The translations under genes and the position numbers were made by a program. The notes under the pieces were generated by a model that saw only the letters and a list, made by a program, of their open reading frames with translations, ran no database searches and was not told where the DNA came from. Of a stretch of 64,000 nucleotides of DNA, positions 56,853-63,754 are shown one piece after another; within the stretch, counting starts at the first letter, position 1, and the number at the start of each line of letters is the position of its first letter. Source of the DNA: JAJAZB01 sp965249815 (GTDB lineage: Bacteria; Bacteroidota; Bacteroidia; Cytophagales; Spirosomataceae); the NCBI GenBank assembly GCA_965249815.1, contig CBDFMV010000003.1:806001-870000 (forward strand). Reading direction: 5' to 3'.

Positions 56853-57464
56853 CTACTCCACCTGCGCCTGCGTCAGCCAGGCCGTGGCCAGGGCCGAAAA
56901 CTCGCTGAATTGCAGTTCGGCGACCGTCCACTCGTTGGGCTGGCAAAGCAGCGGCAAATCCTGCCGAAACCGCCGGTACTTGTCGGCGATTTTGCTGGCG
57001 CTGGGAACGGTCCGGTGGCTTTTCGACGCCAGCCAGTTGCGTACGCAGGCCAGCACTCTGGCCGGGTTGTTCTCGTGATTTTTGATGTCCTGCCCGCTGA
57101 GGTCGGAGATGAATTCGCGGAAGCGAAACTGCTCGGTTTCGAGGATAAGGTACTTTTTCTGCCGCTGAAGGTCGTCGCCGAATTTCAGGCAACCGATGAA
57201 AATGCCCAGTTCGAGCGGCATATTGAAGCGCGGCAGGCGGGTGCTGACTTCCACCCGCGACAAATCGTGGATGCCGTACTGGCAGGCCCCAATCAGCGTC
57301 GTGATTTTAGTGATGCGGACTTCGTCGGAATCGTCGAATTCCAGCGCGCAGCGGGGGAAGAATCCACAGGCCGAAATGCCGAAAACGAGCGCGTTGAGGA
57401 GTTCTTTATAGGGTTCGTCGAAGGGGCAATTGATGAAGACGCTCGATGCGTAGGGGGTCTCCAC
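56853..57464 (-). CDS. TIR/nucleoside deoxyribosyltransferase-like protein, unknown role
   Basis: 203 residues from GTG 57464 (METPYASSVFINCPFDEPYKELL). The Rossmann-like N-terminal part has FINCPFDEPY, a helical segment ALVFGISACGFFPRCALEFDD, then IHDLSR (Asp67, Ser69) and FNMPLELGIFIG with Glu85. The D-S...N-x-x-x-E-L-G pattern resembles nucleoside 2-deoxyribosyltransferase-like and TIR-like nucleotide hydrolases, where the Glu is catalytic. The rest (QKKYLILETEQFRFREFISDLSGQDIKNHENNP) matches a conserved but unnamed family as I remember it. It follows a small partner gene by 7 bases. Confidence 0.7.
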   Translation of the reverse strand: METPYASSVFINCPFDEPYKELLNALVFGISACGFFPRCALEFDDSDEVRITKITTLIGACQYGIHDLSRVEVSTRLPRFNMPLELGIFIGCLKFGDDLQRQKKYLILETEQFRFREFISDLSGQDIKNHENNPARVLACVRNWLASKSHRTVPSASKIADKYRRFRQDLPLLCQPNEWTVAELQFSEFSALATAWLTQAQVE

Positions 57465-57471
57465 GCGGGCC

Positions 57472-57744
57472 TTACCGGACGGGTTTCGGGCGGGCGGCGC
57501 GGGTCAGGGCCACCTGCGCCAGGGCCAGAACGGCCTGCTCGGCGAGCAGCGCCGTGAGTTTCTTCACCGCTGGGTTGGCGCCGATGGTGTTTTCTTCCAG
57601 GGCGATGCCTTCAAAGGGCGTTTCCTTTGCCTCCAGGAAAAGCCCGGTTTCGGCGTCGCGCAGGAGGTAGTGCCCGGTGGCCGGGTTGAAGACCTGGCTG
57701 CGGGTTACACCGTTTGTTTTTTCGCTGGCGTGGGGAAGGGCCAT
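57472..57744 (-). CDS. Small partner protein of the TIR-like gene, unknown function
   Basis: 90 residues starting MALPHASEKTNGVTRSQVFN. The middle RDAETGLFLEAKETPFEGIALEENT resembles small proteins with an RDxxTGRF...PFKG signature. The C-terminal half is helical and hydrophobic (VKKLTALLAEQAVLALAQVALTRAARP). A TACTTTTG -7 box lies at 57772-57765, about 20 bases upstream. It forms a two-gene unit with the TIR-like gene, as regulatory partners of effector genes often do (inference). Confidence 0.65.
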   Translation of the reverse strand: MALPHASEKTNGVTRSQVFNPATGHYLLRDAETGLFLEAKETPFEGIALEENTIGANPAVKKLTALLAEQAVLALAQVALTRAARPKPVR

Positions 57745-57764
57745 GAGAACGGGCGTTTGTTTTC

Positions 57765-57772
57765 CAAAAGTA
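57765..57772 (-). promoter_or_regulatory. -7 element of the TIR-like two-gene unit
   Basis: TACTTTTG on the minus strand, about 20 bases before the ATG at 57744. No TTTG at the -33 position is visible. It lies between this unit and pcrB. Confidence 0.5.
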
Positions 57773-57845
57773 TTCTTTTTCGGAAAACGGATGTATTCCG
57801 GCCAGCAAAAAAGCCGTCGGATTGGTTCAGAAACACCGGGTTGAA

Positions 57846-58604
57846 TTACTGTGCCACCCGCGCAAACTGCTTCACCACGCCCGCAATTTCCGGCAGCAAG
57901 TCAGGATTCTGCTCGATGCCGTTGCCAACCACGATCACGTCGGCACCCGCTTCGAGGGCGTCGGCAGCTTTGCGGGCCGAGTTGATACCGCCGCCCACGA
58001 TAATTGGTGTTTCGACCGACTGCCGGACGGCGGCAATCAGGCTGGGCGGCACGGGGCGTAGCGCACCGCTGCCCGCGTCAAGGTAGGTCAGGCGCAGGCC
58101 GAGCATTTCGCCCGCCATGGCCGTGCAGGCCGCCACGCCGGGTTTGTCGTGCGGCAGGGGCGTGGTGTTCGAGATGTACGACACGGTGGTTTGCACGCCC
58201 GCGTCCACGAGCAGGTAGGCCGTTGGCAGCACTTCCAGCCCGCTGCGGCGCACGATGGGCGCGGCCACGACGTGCTGACCAATCAGAAACTCGGGATTTC
58301 GACCGGAAATCAGCGAAAGAAACAGAATCGCGTCCGCCGTTGGCTCAATGTGCAGGTTGCTGCCCGGAAAAAGAATCACGGGTATGGCCGTGCGGCGTTT
58401 GATTTCGGCGATGACCTCGCCCAGCGCGTAGTCGGTGATGAGGCTGCCGCCGACGAAGAAGAAATCCACGCCGTGGGCCACGGCCCGGTCGAGCAACGCG
58501 GGGAAGGTGTCGAAACTGATTTTGTCGGGGTCAAGCAGAACGGCGAAGGCCTTCTGCCCGCTGCTGCGAATGGCAAGCAGGTGGTCAAGTACGGGGTGAG
58601 GCAT
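57846..58604 (-). CDS. pcrB: Geranylgeranylglyceryl/heptaprenylglyceryl phosphate synthase family protein
   Basis: Joins a prenyl diphosphate to glycerol-1-phosphate. 252 residues, TIM barrel. Signatures are KAFAVLLDPDKI, DFFFVGGSLITD, PVILFPGSNLHIEPTADAILFLSLISGRNPEFLIGQHV, TAYLLVDAG, LTYLDAGSGALRPVP and PIIVGGGINSARKAADALEAGADVIVVGNGIEQNP. Homologues occur in Bacteroidota as well as archaea. Prenyl chain length cannot be told. The 20-base overlap with the upstream gene suggests translational coupling. Confidence 0.93.
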   Translation of the reverse strand: MPHPVLDHLLAIRSSGQKAFAVLLDPDKISFDTFPALLDRAVAHGVDFFFVGGSLITDYALGEVIAEIKRRTAIPVILFPGSNLHIEPTADAILFLSLISGRNPEFLIGQHVVAAPIVRRSGLEVLPTAYLLVDAGVQTTVSYISNTTPLPHDKPGVAACTAMAGEMLGLRLTYLDAGSGALRPVPPSLIAAVRQSVETPIIVGGGINSARKAADALEAGADVIVVGNGIEQNPDLLPEIAGVVKQFARVAQ

Positions 58605-58938
58605 CGGTACGCTGGTTGAACTGGGCGATGAAATCGTGCAGTTTTTCGCGGGCCGAAGCCAGCAAAAACGATACCATCGCTCCTTTAATGGCGGTTAAAA
58701 GCGGTGATGGTGCCAGTTCCTCCGCCTCGGTGGGCGGGACCGTTGGCTCCTCGGGAGCCGGAATGCGGGTTTCGGGTTCTTCTTCGGGCGGCGCAGGCGT
58801 CAGGAGCCGGAACAAAACGTAACCGGCCAGGACCGTTCCGCCCACCACGAGGGCCGTTTTGCCCAACCGGGCGGTATTGGCTCGCCCCGATTCGGTTGCG
58901 GTTTCTCCGTCTGCTGGACGCCCGTTGAAGGTACTCAT
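58585..58938 (-). CDS. Hypothetical membrane protein overlapping pcrB
   Basis: 117 residues starting MSTFNGRPADGETATESGR. One transmembrane helix (TALVVGGTVLAGYVLFRLL, about 28-46) is followed by a Pro/Glu-rich linker (PAPPEEEPETRIPAPEEPTVPPTEAEE) and an amphipathic C-terminal helix (LLTAIKGAMVSFLLASAREKLHDFIAQF). No family recognised. Its 3' end overlaps pcrB by 20 bases. A TACTTTTG box at 59000-58993 lies upstream. Confidence 0.7.
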   Translation of the reverse strand: MSTFNGRPADGETATESGRANTARLGKTALVVGGTVLAGYVLFRLLTPAPPEEEPETRIPAPEEPTVPPTEAEELAPSPLLTAIKGAMVSFLLASAREKLHDFIAQFNQRTDASPRT

Positions 58939-59060
58939 TCGGTAATGGACTGATTTTCAAGTTCGATTCTTAGCGGAACTCGGACTTGCCGCCAAAAGTA
59001 CGAAGATTGGCGCAAACGGCGACGGGCGAAGAGGAAGAGATTGGCAAAAGGCCTCTGACG

Positions 59061-59081
59061 GGTCAGGGAATATACCTGACC
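59061..59081 (-). terminator. Palindromic hairpin after arr
   Basis: GGTCAGG (59061-59067) pairs with CCTGACC (59075-59081) around GAATATA. It lies just 6 bases after the arr stop. There is no strong T run, so it may be a weak terminator or RNA stabiliser. Confidence 0.5.
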
Positions 59082-59086
59082 GGGGA

Positions 59087-59536
59087 TTAGTCAGTATTCA
59101 ACGACTCGATGCCTTGTTCTTTAAGTCGGGCCAATCCGTCTTTCATGGCGTTGACCTGTTCGGTGGGGTGTCCCTGCCAGCGTGTTACCTCGCCCACCAC
59201 CTTGAACGGGTGGGCCGAACGGTACGATTTGGTCGGATTGCCCGGAAATTTCTTGTCCGTTAAATCAGGGTCGTCTTCGATGGGGCCGGTTGGCTCGACC
59301 AGATAAATTCGTTCGCGGCCTTCGCCGAGGGCCAGTTCGGCACCCCAAATCGCAGCGTCGAGGGTTGCGCTCAGGAAGATGTACTTCGCGTTTTTTCGTT
59401 GGCCATAGTTTGAGTTAAAGCCCACTTCGATGAGGTCGCCAAGTGCTAAGTCGGCCTTTGTGCCGTGAAAGTAGGTTTGAGCAAAAGGGGTTGGGCATTG
59501 GGGGTTCGGGTTAGGCCCGGCTTTGCTTTTTTCCAT
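59087..59536 (-). CDS. arr: Rifampin ADP-ribosyltransferase
   Basis: Inactivates rifamycins by ADP-ribosylation. 149 residues, usual for the family. Signatures are FAQTYFHGTKADLALGDLIEVGFNSNYG (about 18-45), YIFLSATLDAAIWGAELALGEGRERIYLVEPTGPIEDDPDLTDKKFPGNPTKSYRS and HPFKVVGEVTRWQGH. The His, Tyr and Asp positions of known Arr enzymes appear kept. The gene lies in a repeat-rich accessory area, which suggests acquisition, although chromosomal arr genes are also common. Confidence 0.93.
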   Translation of the reverse strand: MEKSKAGPNPNPQCPTPFAQTYFHGTKADLALGDLIEVGFNSNYGQRKNAKYIFLSATLDAAIWGAELALGEGRERIYLVEPTGPIEDDPDLTDKKFPGNPTKSYRSAHPFKVVGEVTRWQGHPTEQVNAMKDGLARLKEQGIESLNTD

Positions 59537-59562
59537 GATTGGAATTTAGGGTTGATTGTCTT

Positions 59563-59592
59563 CCCCGCAATCGCTCGCATCCTGCGAGTGAT
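59563..59592. repeat. REP-like repeat, left copy (between arr and HEPN gene)
   Basis: A 30-base unit starting CCCCGCAATCGCTCGCATCC contains the small hairpin CTCGCA-TCC-TGCGAG. Its inverted copy at 59747-59776 matches at 28 of 30 positions. Between them, 59593-59746 carries another hairpin, GCGCC-TCT-GGCGC (about 59606-59618), and no gene. The pair has the look of a MITE or REP doublet. Confidence 0.8.
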
Positions 59593-59740
59593 GAGTATTG
59601 CAAGCGCCTCTGGCGCGTGGTGGATAGCGAGTCGATTTAGTCCTTCCAATAATCGTTAAAACGCATTGACTAAGTCAAAAACTGACTGCTTTTCAGGCAG
59701 CAAAGTAACTCGGCTTTGAAGCCGCCCCAGAGGAGCTTGT

Positions 59741-61372
59741 CTAAAAATCACTCGCAAGATGCGAGCAATTGCGGGGGGTCAGGAACAAACGTTCTAACGT
59801 GTTCAGTGTAAAAATAGACTTGATAAAAATATCGTTTGCGACTTCAACGTAGTTATTGTCACTAAGGCCAAAATAAGCTATCGCTTTCTGCACTCCTTTA
59901 TTTGAATCGCTGAAGCGATGAGCTACCAACCCAGAACGTAGGTTTTGTAAGTGCTTCAGGAACTCAATCATATCCGGGATAGGATGATTATGATGCGCTA
60001 AAAACTTCTCTAACTTCTTAATGCCTTTATCGTTCTCATCTAATTCCAAATTTTTACCAATCTCTTTTTCGTTCAGGCTATCAATAGTGATAATAACTAA
60101 CGCCAATATCTGCTCACAAAAAGTTTTTTTATTATTTTTCGTTGGTACATGAAGAGCTTGAAAGTTGTGAATATTTTGCGAGGATAATGGTTTATAAAAT
60201 TTCCAGCCAAAAAACTTTTCCCATTTTTGATTGAAGTCTTCGTATTTATCCTTAAAAAACAAATCAGATGTCTGGGCATCCTGCGCCCAATTACCTTCAA
60301 TCATGGTTGTATAATATCTATTACTGATTTCTTTTTGGGGAGCTATGTTGTATTGTTTCCAATGAAGTTGTTCTTTATGTGGAAGTGAGCTTAGATCATG
60401 AAGAAATACTGCTACATAATTGTCAAGGTTGTTATCGAGTTTCAGCGAGAAAAAATCTGAACTAATCCGAAAACCGTCAACGGCATAGCGGCTTGGATCA
60501 TTATAGTACTTGTTTAATACTTCCTTCTTGAAGTACGTTAGTTTAAAGTAATTTTCATTATTCCGTTCACAGCTTTCATAGACGAATTCTCCTTCATTGT
60601 TATAGCTAATTATGAACTGTTCATATTGGGCGTTTGCAGTGTCGAAATAGAATGAGTTCGTTTTGGTCTTGTCGTAGTCAAGAATAACCTTTCCTCGCAA
60701 CCAACCCTGAAGTTTACTTGCATCCGCCGGTGATAGCCGGATGTAATGGTTGTATTGGCCATGTGCGATTTTGTAGTTTTTGTCAATCGGTTTAGTATCC
60801 TCATCCACCAATTTAGCATCTAAGTAGCGTACAATATCGAAGCAGACAGCAAAGTAAATTTGCCTTACAGCAATGTACTCTTTAAGATAGCGAAGTTTTA
60901 CCTTGACGTGCTGAGGCTCAATCAAGATAACTTCTTCCAAATCTCCGAGATCATCGATAAAATAAAAGGTTCTTTGTTGTTTATTCAAACCTTTTTCGTA
61001 GAGCTTATAGTAAAGAATGAACTCTTCACTAATGTCAACATATCTATCATGTCCTTCGTCAAAATGAAACGACTTACTGAAAATGAAAGGCTCAATCTTG
61101 TCTTTATCATAAGTTGAATACTGAGACACCCACTCCCCGTTATGAAACAATGAGCTAATCGTAGGTTTTCCTTCTCCGCCAGGCTCTATGCGCCAATCCG
61201 TCTCCTTACGATATGATCTGATTTTTGCCTTATTGACCAAACCACAGTAAATAAGTACCTCATCGTCATACCGCTTATGGATGCTTTCATATACTGTTAT
61301 CCAGCCATCCTTACAAAATAGCGATTGAATCTGCTTAATACGATCTACGAAGAGAAAGGCGTCTTTAGTCAT
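59741..61372 (-). CDS. AT-rich predicted HEPN-domain protein, possible defence or toxin gene
   Basis: 543 residues. No whole-protein family recognised. The N-terminal two thirds are beta-rich with many aromatic residues. The C-terminal 110 residues are helical and contain LQNLRSGLVAHRF, an R-x5-H pair (Arg479, His485) as in HEPN ribonucleases. Codon use and base composition are clearly more AT-rich than the neighbours, indicating transfer. The last 12 codons (RNCSHLASDF and stop) lie inside the repeat at 59747-59776, so the original C-terminus may have been replaced. The HEPN call rests on a short motif. Confidence 0.6.
   Translation of the reverse strand: MTKDAFLFVDRIKQIQSLFCKDGWITVYESIHKRYDDEVLIYCGLVNKAKIRSYRKETDWRIEPGGEGKPTISSLFHNGEWVSQYSTYDKDKIEPFIFSKSFHFDEGHDRYVDISEEFILYYKLYEKGLNKQQRTFYFIDDLGDLEEVILIEPQHVKVKLRYLKEYIAVRQIYFAVCFDIVRYLDAKLVDEDTKPIDKNYKIAHGQYNHYIRLSPADASKLQGWLRGKVILDYDKTKTNSFYFDTANAQYEQFIISYNNEGEFVYESCERNNENYFKLTYFKKEVLNKYYNDPSRYAVDGFRISSDFFSLKLDNNLDNYVAVFLHDLSSLPHKEQLHWKQYNIAPQKEISNRYYTTMIEGNWAQDAQTSDLFFKDKYEDFNQKWEKFFGWKFYKPLSSQNIHNFQALHVPTKNNKKTFCEQILALVIITIDSLNEKEIGKNLELDENDKGIKKLEKFLAHHNHPIPDMIEFLKHLQNLRSGLVAHRFSDSNKGVQKAIAYFGLSDNNYVEVANDIFIKSIFTLNTLERLFLTPRNCSHLASDF
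59747..59776. repeat. REP-like repeat, right copy, overlapping the 3' end of the HEPN gene
   Basis: Inverted copy of 59563-59592 with two transitions. Read on the minus strand it supplies the codons for the last residues of the HEPN-like protein, and the stop follows at 59743-59741. The hairpin CTCGCA-TCT-TGCGAG is kept. Confidence 0.8.
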
Positions 61373-61390
61373 TATTGGTGATGTCTATTA

Positions 61391-61442
61391 CCGTGGTCTG
61401 TGTGCCACCATGCTACTGGATATTTTTGGGAAGGTGCTTAAG
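61391..61442 (+). repeat. REP unit a, left end of the RAYT-S41 segment
   Basis: GGTCTGTGTGCCACC followed by ATGCTACTGGATATTTTTGG and AAGGTGCTTAAG. It is the inverted counterpart of unit e at 63551-63603, which matches along about 50 bases. The two bound a 2.2-kb segment with the RAYT and S41 genes. Bases 61443-61548 hold no gene. Confidence 0.8.
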
Positions 61443-61549
61443 TCCTCGGCTTCCTCCTTTGTTCCAAGCTCTGAAGTAAGGGCGTGTGCGTGGGTGACTT
61501 GGGACGGAGTATAGGCCGTAGGCTTAGACTGCTTTTAGTTAGCGTTCTA

Positions 61550-61580
61550 CCACCGTGGTCTGTGGCACACAGACCACTTG
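61550..61580 (+). repeat. REP unit b, 23 bases beyond the RAYT gene 3' end
   Basis: GTGGTCTGTG-GCA-CACAGACCAC (61555-61577) is a perfect 10-bp hairpin with a three-base loop. The core GGTCTGTGGCACACAGACC recurs in unit c on the other strand. Such palindromes are the usual substrates of RAYT proteins. Confidence 0.85.
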
Positions 61581-61602
61581 TTTCCTATACTTGATCCATC
61601 AC

Positions 61603-62172
61603 TCAAAACCGCTCTATGTAGTGAGCGATTAACCCAAACTCGTCCTCGCCCGTTTCGTAAAACCTTGCTGATGACCAACGGTAGTTTTCGGGCCGGTCGG
61701 CTAAGTTCCAGCGTTCGTGCAATGGGTTGTTGTGTAGGTAGGTCAGTTTCTGTTCCACCTTTGCCCGCGAATCCATATGAATCGCAAGCGGGTCCCTTTG
61801 CCAGATGCGGTGCTGTCGTTCGGCTTCCTCAACAACGAAATAAGGCAGAATCTGTGGATGATGCATCCCTAAGTCCTTGACAAGTTCGTGGGCTGTGTGC
61901 TTATTGAAACTGGCGTGGGGCATTTCCTTTCCATTTTTGGCCAACAGCTCCCAAATCAAGTGTAGATGGTTAGGCATGATGACATAGCCATAAATGATTA
62001 CCTTACGGTTGAACACCAATTTTTGCAGGTATTCAATCAGCAAAAGCTTGTACGCATCGGGCTTAAATAGCCGCCGCCAGTTGTGTACGGTGTCGGTCCA
62101 GAAGTACACCTCGCCGAGGAACATTCTCGAATTGCGCACACCGAGTAGGTCTTTTCGGGCGAAGGCAGACAT
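61603..62172 (-). mobile_element. REP-associated tyrosine transposase (RAYT, IS200-like TnpA_REP)
   Basis: 189-residue protein of the HUH single-strand nuclease family. The metal-binding HUH motif is in YGYVIMPNHLHLIWE (His69, His71). The catalytic tyrosine is Tyr145 in QKLTYLHNNPLHERW, followed by NYRWSSARFY, the RAYT C-terminal signature. Single copy with REP hairpins immediately on both sides (61555-61577 and 62208-62228), unlike a normal insertion sequence. RAYTs mobilise or process REP repeats. The gene looks intact. Confidence 0.9.
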
Positions 62173-62207
62173 GGAATGGAAGGTAAGTGTGCTTAGAGGG
62201 ACGGTTT

Positions 62208-62228
62208 CGGTCTGTGTGCCACAGACCG
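62208..62228 (-). repeat. REP unit c, upstream of the RAYT gene
   Basis: CGGTCTGTG-TGC-CACAGACCG (62208-62228) is a perfect 9-bp hairpin with a three-base loop. On the minus strand it shares the core GGTCTGTGGCACACAGACC with unit b, in inverted orientation around the RAYT gene. Confidence 0.85.
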
Positions 62229-62311
62229 AGGTGAAGGAACACCAAATACAAACTTATTTTTAAATAATTAATACTTTGATTTTGACAAAATTATCAATTT
62301 CTTATACAATT

Positions 62312-63331
62312 TTATTGAGTGTTCAAAAAGTCGATAGCTTTACTCAAAACAGGGTCTTTGCCAGTCGTAAGATTATCTTTGGTGTTAGCTATTTCAATAT
62401 CTACTGGTATTCCAACTCCCTCGTAATTATTTCCGTCCTTTGCCAGATGTGTTTCGTGTGAAAGTGAAAACTCCCAGCCATTTGGCATTCTTTTGCCCAT
62501 CATACTTGAAAACATTCCTGCGGTACGTTCACCAATAATTGTAACATTTGGAAAGTCCATCAAATTCATAGCAAAATGGTCAGCAGCACTAATAGATGCC
62601 CCGCTGGTCAGTAAAACTAATGATTTGGTTGAACTATTAGTTTCAAAAGAAAACCTTCTTACAACTGCCTTAACAAATGCAGGCTCGCCACCACCATTGA
62701 TGCGAACATCTATAATAACAGCCTTTTTGTCTTTAAACCTTGCTGCCATCTCATCCAATTGTTTCTCAAATTCTTTTAAAGGCATTCCGCCAAAGCCATT
62801 TAATTGTAAGTATCCATATTTTTCCGATGTGGAAAAACCCCCAATTGGAAAAGTGCTGTTAAATTTAACGAAATTTGAAAAGCCAAATTCAGATAGATTC
62901 TTGGCAATCACAGTCCTTAGTTGATTGACGGAATCCTTAGTTGAAAATTGCTGGTGAAAAGCTGAGTACTTGGCACTTGCAGGTAAATCTCCAGTTTTTG
63001 AAATAGCAATATGTCCATCTCTTAACGGAGTCACCATTTCATTCAAAATGCTGAAAAGTTCATCGTCAGTTGTACTTTTCGTGACCAAAGGTCGATACTT
63101 TTCGTATTGTTTTTGCCAATCTACTTTTCTTATTTTAAAACTTGGATAATGTTTGTTGAATGTACTCCAAAAAAACTCAAAATTCTTTTCTGGTTTACTC
63201 ATCCTTTGGGCTTGACAATAGTTGTGCGTAGCAAAAAACATTATTGAAGCAGCTAAAAATAACCACTTCCCTTTTTTTGAGTTTGCTTTGAGTTCAATTA
63301 ATTTGTTAGTTTTTGTCATTTGATTATCCAT
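62312..63331 (-). CDS. S41 family peptidase (tail-specific protease type), AT-rich
   Basis: 339 residues with a signal or anchor segment (KWLFLAASIMFFATHNYC). An N-terminal helical domain precedes the catalytic domain. The serine is probably in VLLTSGASISAADHFAMNLMDFPNVTIIGERTAG (about 240-275), with the conserved GYLQLNGFGGM and AVIIDVRINGGGEPAFVKAVV strands. No PDZ domain is seen. The base composition is AT-rich compared with the host, and the gene lies between inverted REP copies, so it may be cargo carried with the RAYT unit (inference). Confidence 0.85.
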   Translation of the reverse strand: MDNQMTKTNKLIELKANSKKGKWLFLAASIMFFATHNYCQAQRMSKPEKNFEFFWSTFNKHYPSFKIRKVDWQKQYEKYRPLVTKSTTDDELFSILNEMVTPLRDGHIAISKTGDLPASAKYSAFHQQFSTKDSVNQLRTVIAKNLSEFGFSNFVKFNSTFPIGGFSTSEKYGYLQLNGFGGMPLKEFEKQLDEMAARFKDKKAVIIDVRINGGGEPAFVKAVVRRFSFETNSSTKSLVLLTSGASISAADHFAMNLMDFPNVTIIGERTAGMFSSMMGKRMPNGWEFSLSHETHLAKDGNNYEGVGIPVDIEIANTKDNLTTGKDPVLSKAIDFLNTQ

Positions 63332-63420
63332 TTCATTGTCGCTTTAAAGTAGCATATAATAACCCGGTTACCTCACTCGGAACCTGCCAGAAGGTGCGGC
63401 AACCGGTCGTTTGTCCGCTA

Positions 63421-63603
63421 CTACCGTGGCCTGTGGCACACCAGACTACTGGACATTTTTAAAATGGGTAGAAGTCACGATGCAACAGGCTGACCATTTG
63501 GACCGTTTTTCGACTTGTTTAGGACGTTTCTCATCGATGAGAAACAGGATGCTTAAGCACTTTTCCAAAAATGTCCAGTAGCATGGTGTGCCACAGACCT
63601 GGG
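63421..63603. repeat. REP units d and e with a central perfect palindrome
   Basis: Unit d (63423-63460) reads GTGGCCTGTGGCACACCAGA then CTACTGGACATTTTTAAAATG. Unit e (63551-63603) is its inverse relative, GCTTAAGCACTTTTCC, AAAAATGTCCAGTAGCATGG, TGTGCCACAGACC. Between them GTTTCTCATCGATGAGAAAC (63526-63545) is a perfect 20-base palindrome. The whole gap 63332-63754 has no credible gene; a 72-codon frame across it only reads the repeats. Confidence 0.8.
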
Positions 63604-63754
63604 AGAGGATTCCTCCTTGCCCTTTCCTCCCCCCAATCCTACCACCTCCCGCCCACATCTCCAAAAATTTTCCGAAAATTTAGTAACCGGTTAGGCCAAC
63701 GCACTACTTTCCAGTAGGTTTCGCCCCGTTTCAATCTAAATCTACCTCTCTATC

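Noticed and set aside
61391..63603. REP cluster considered as a CRISPR array
   Set aside because: The units are few, unevenly spaced, in both orientations and separated by genes. No spacers of constant length and no cas genes.
63446..63664. 72-codon minus-strand frame
   Set aside because: It is made of REP units and a palindrome. Translation of repeats only.
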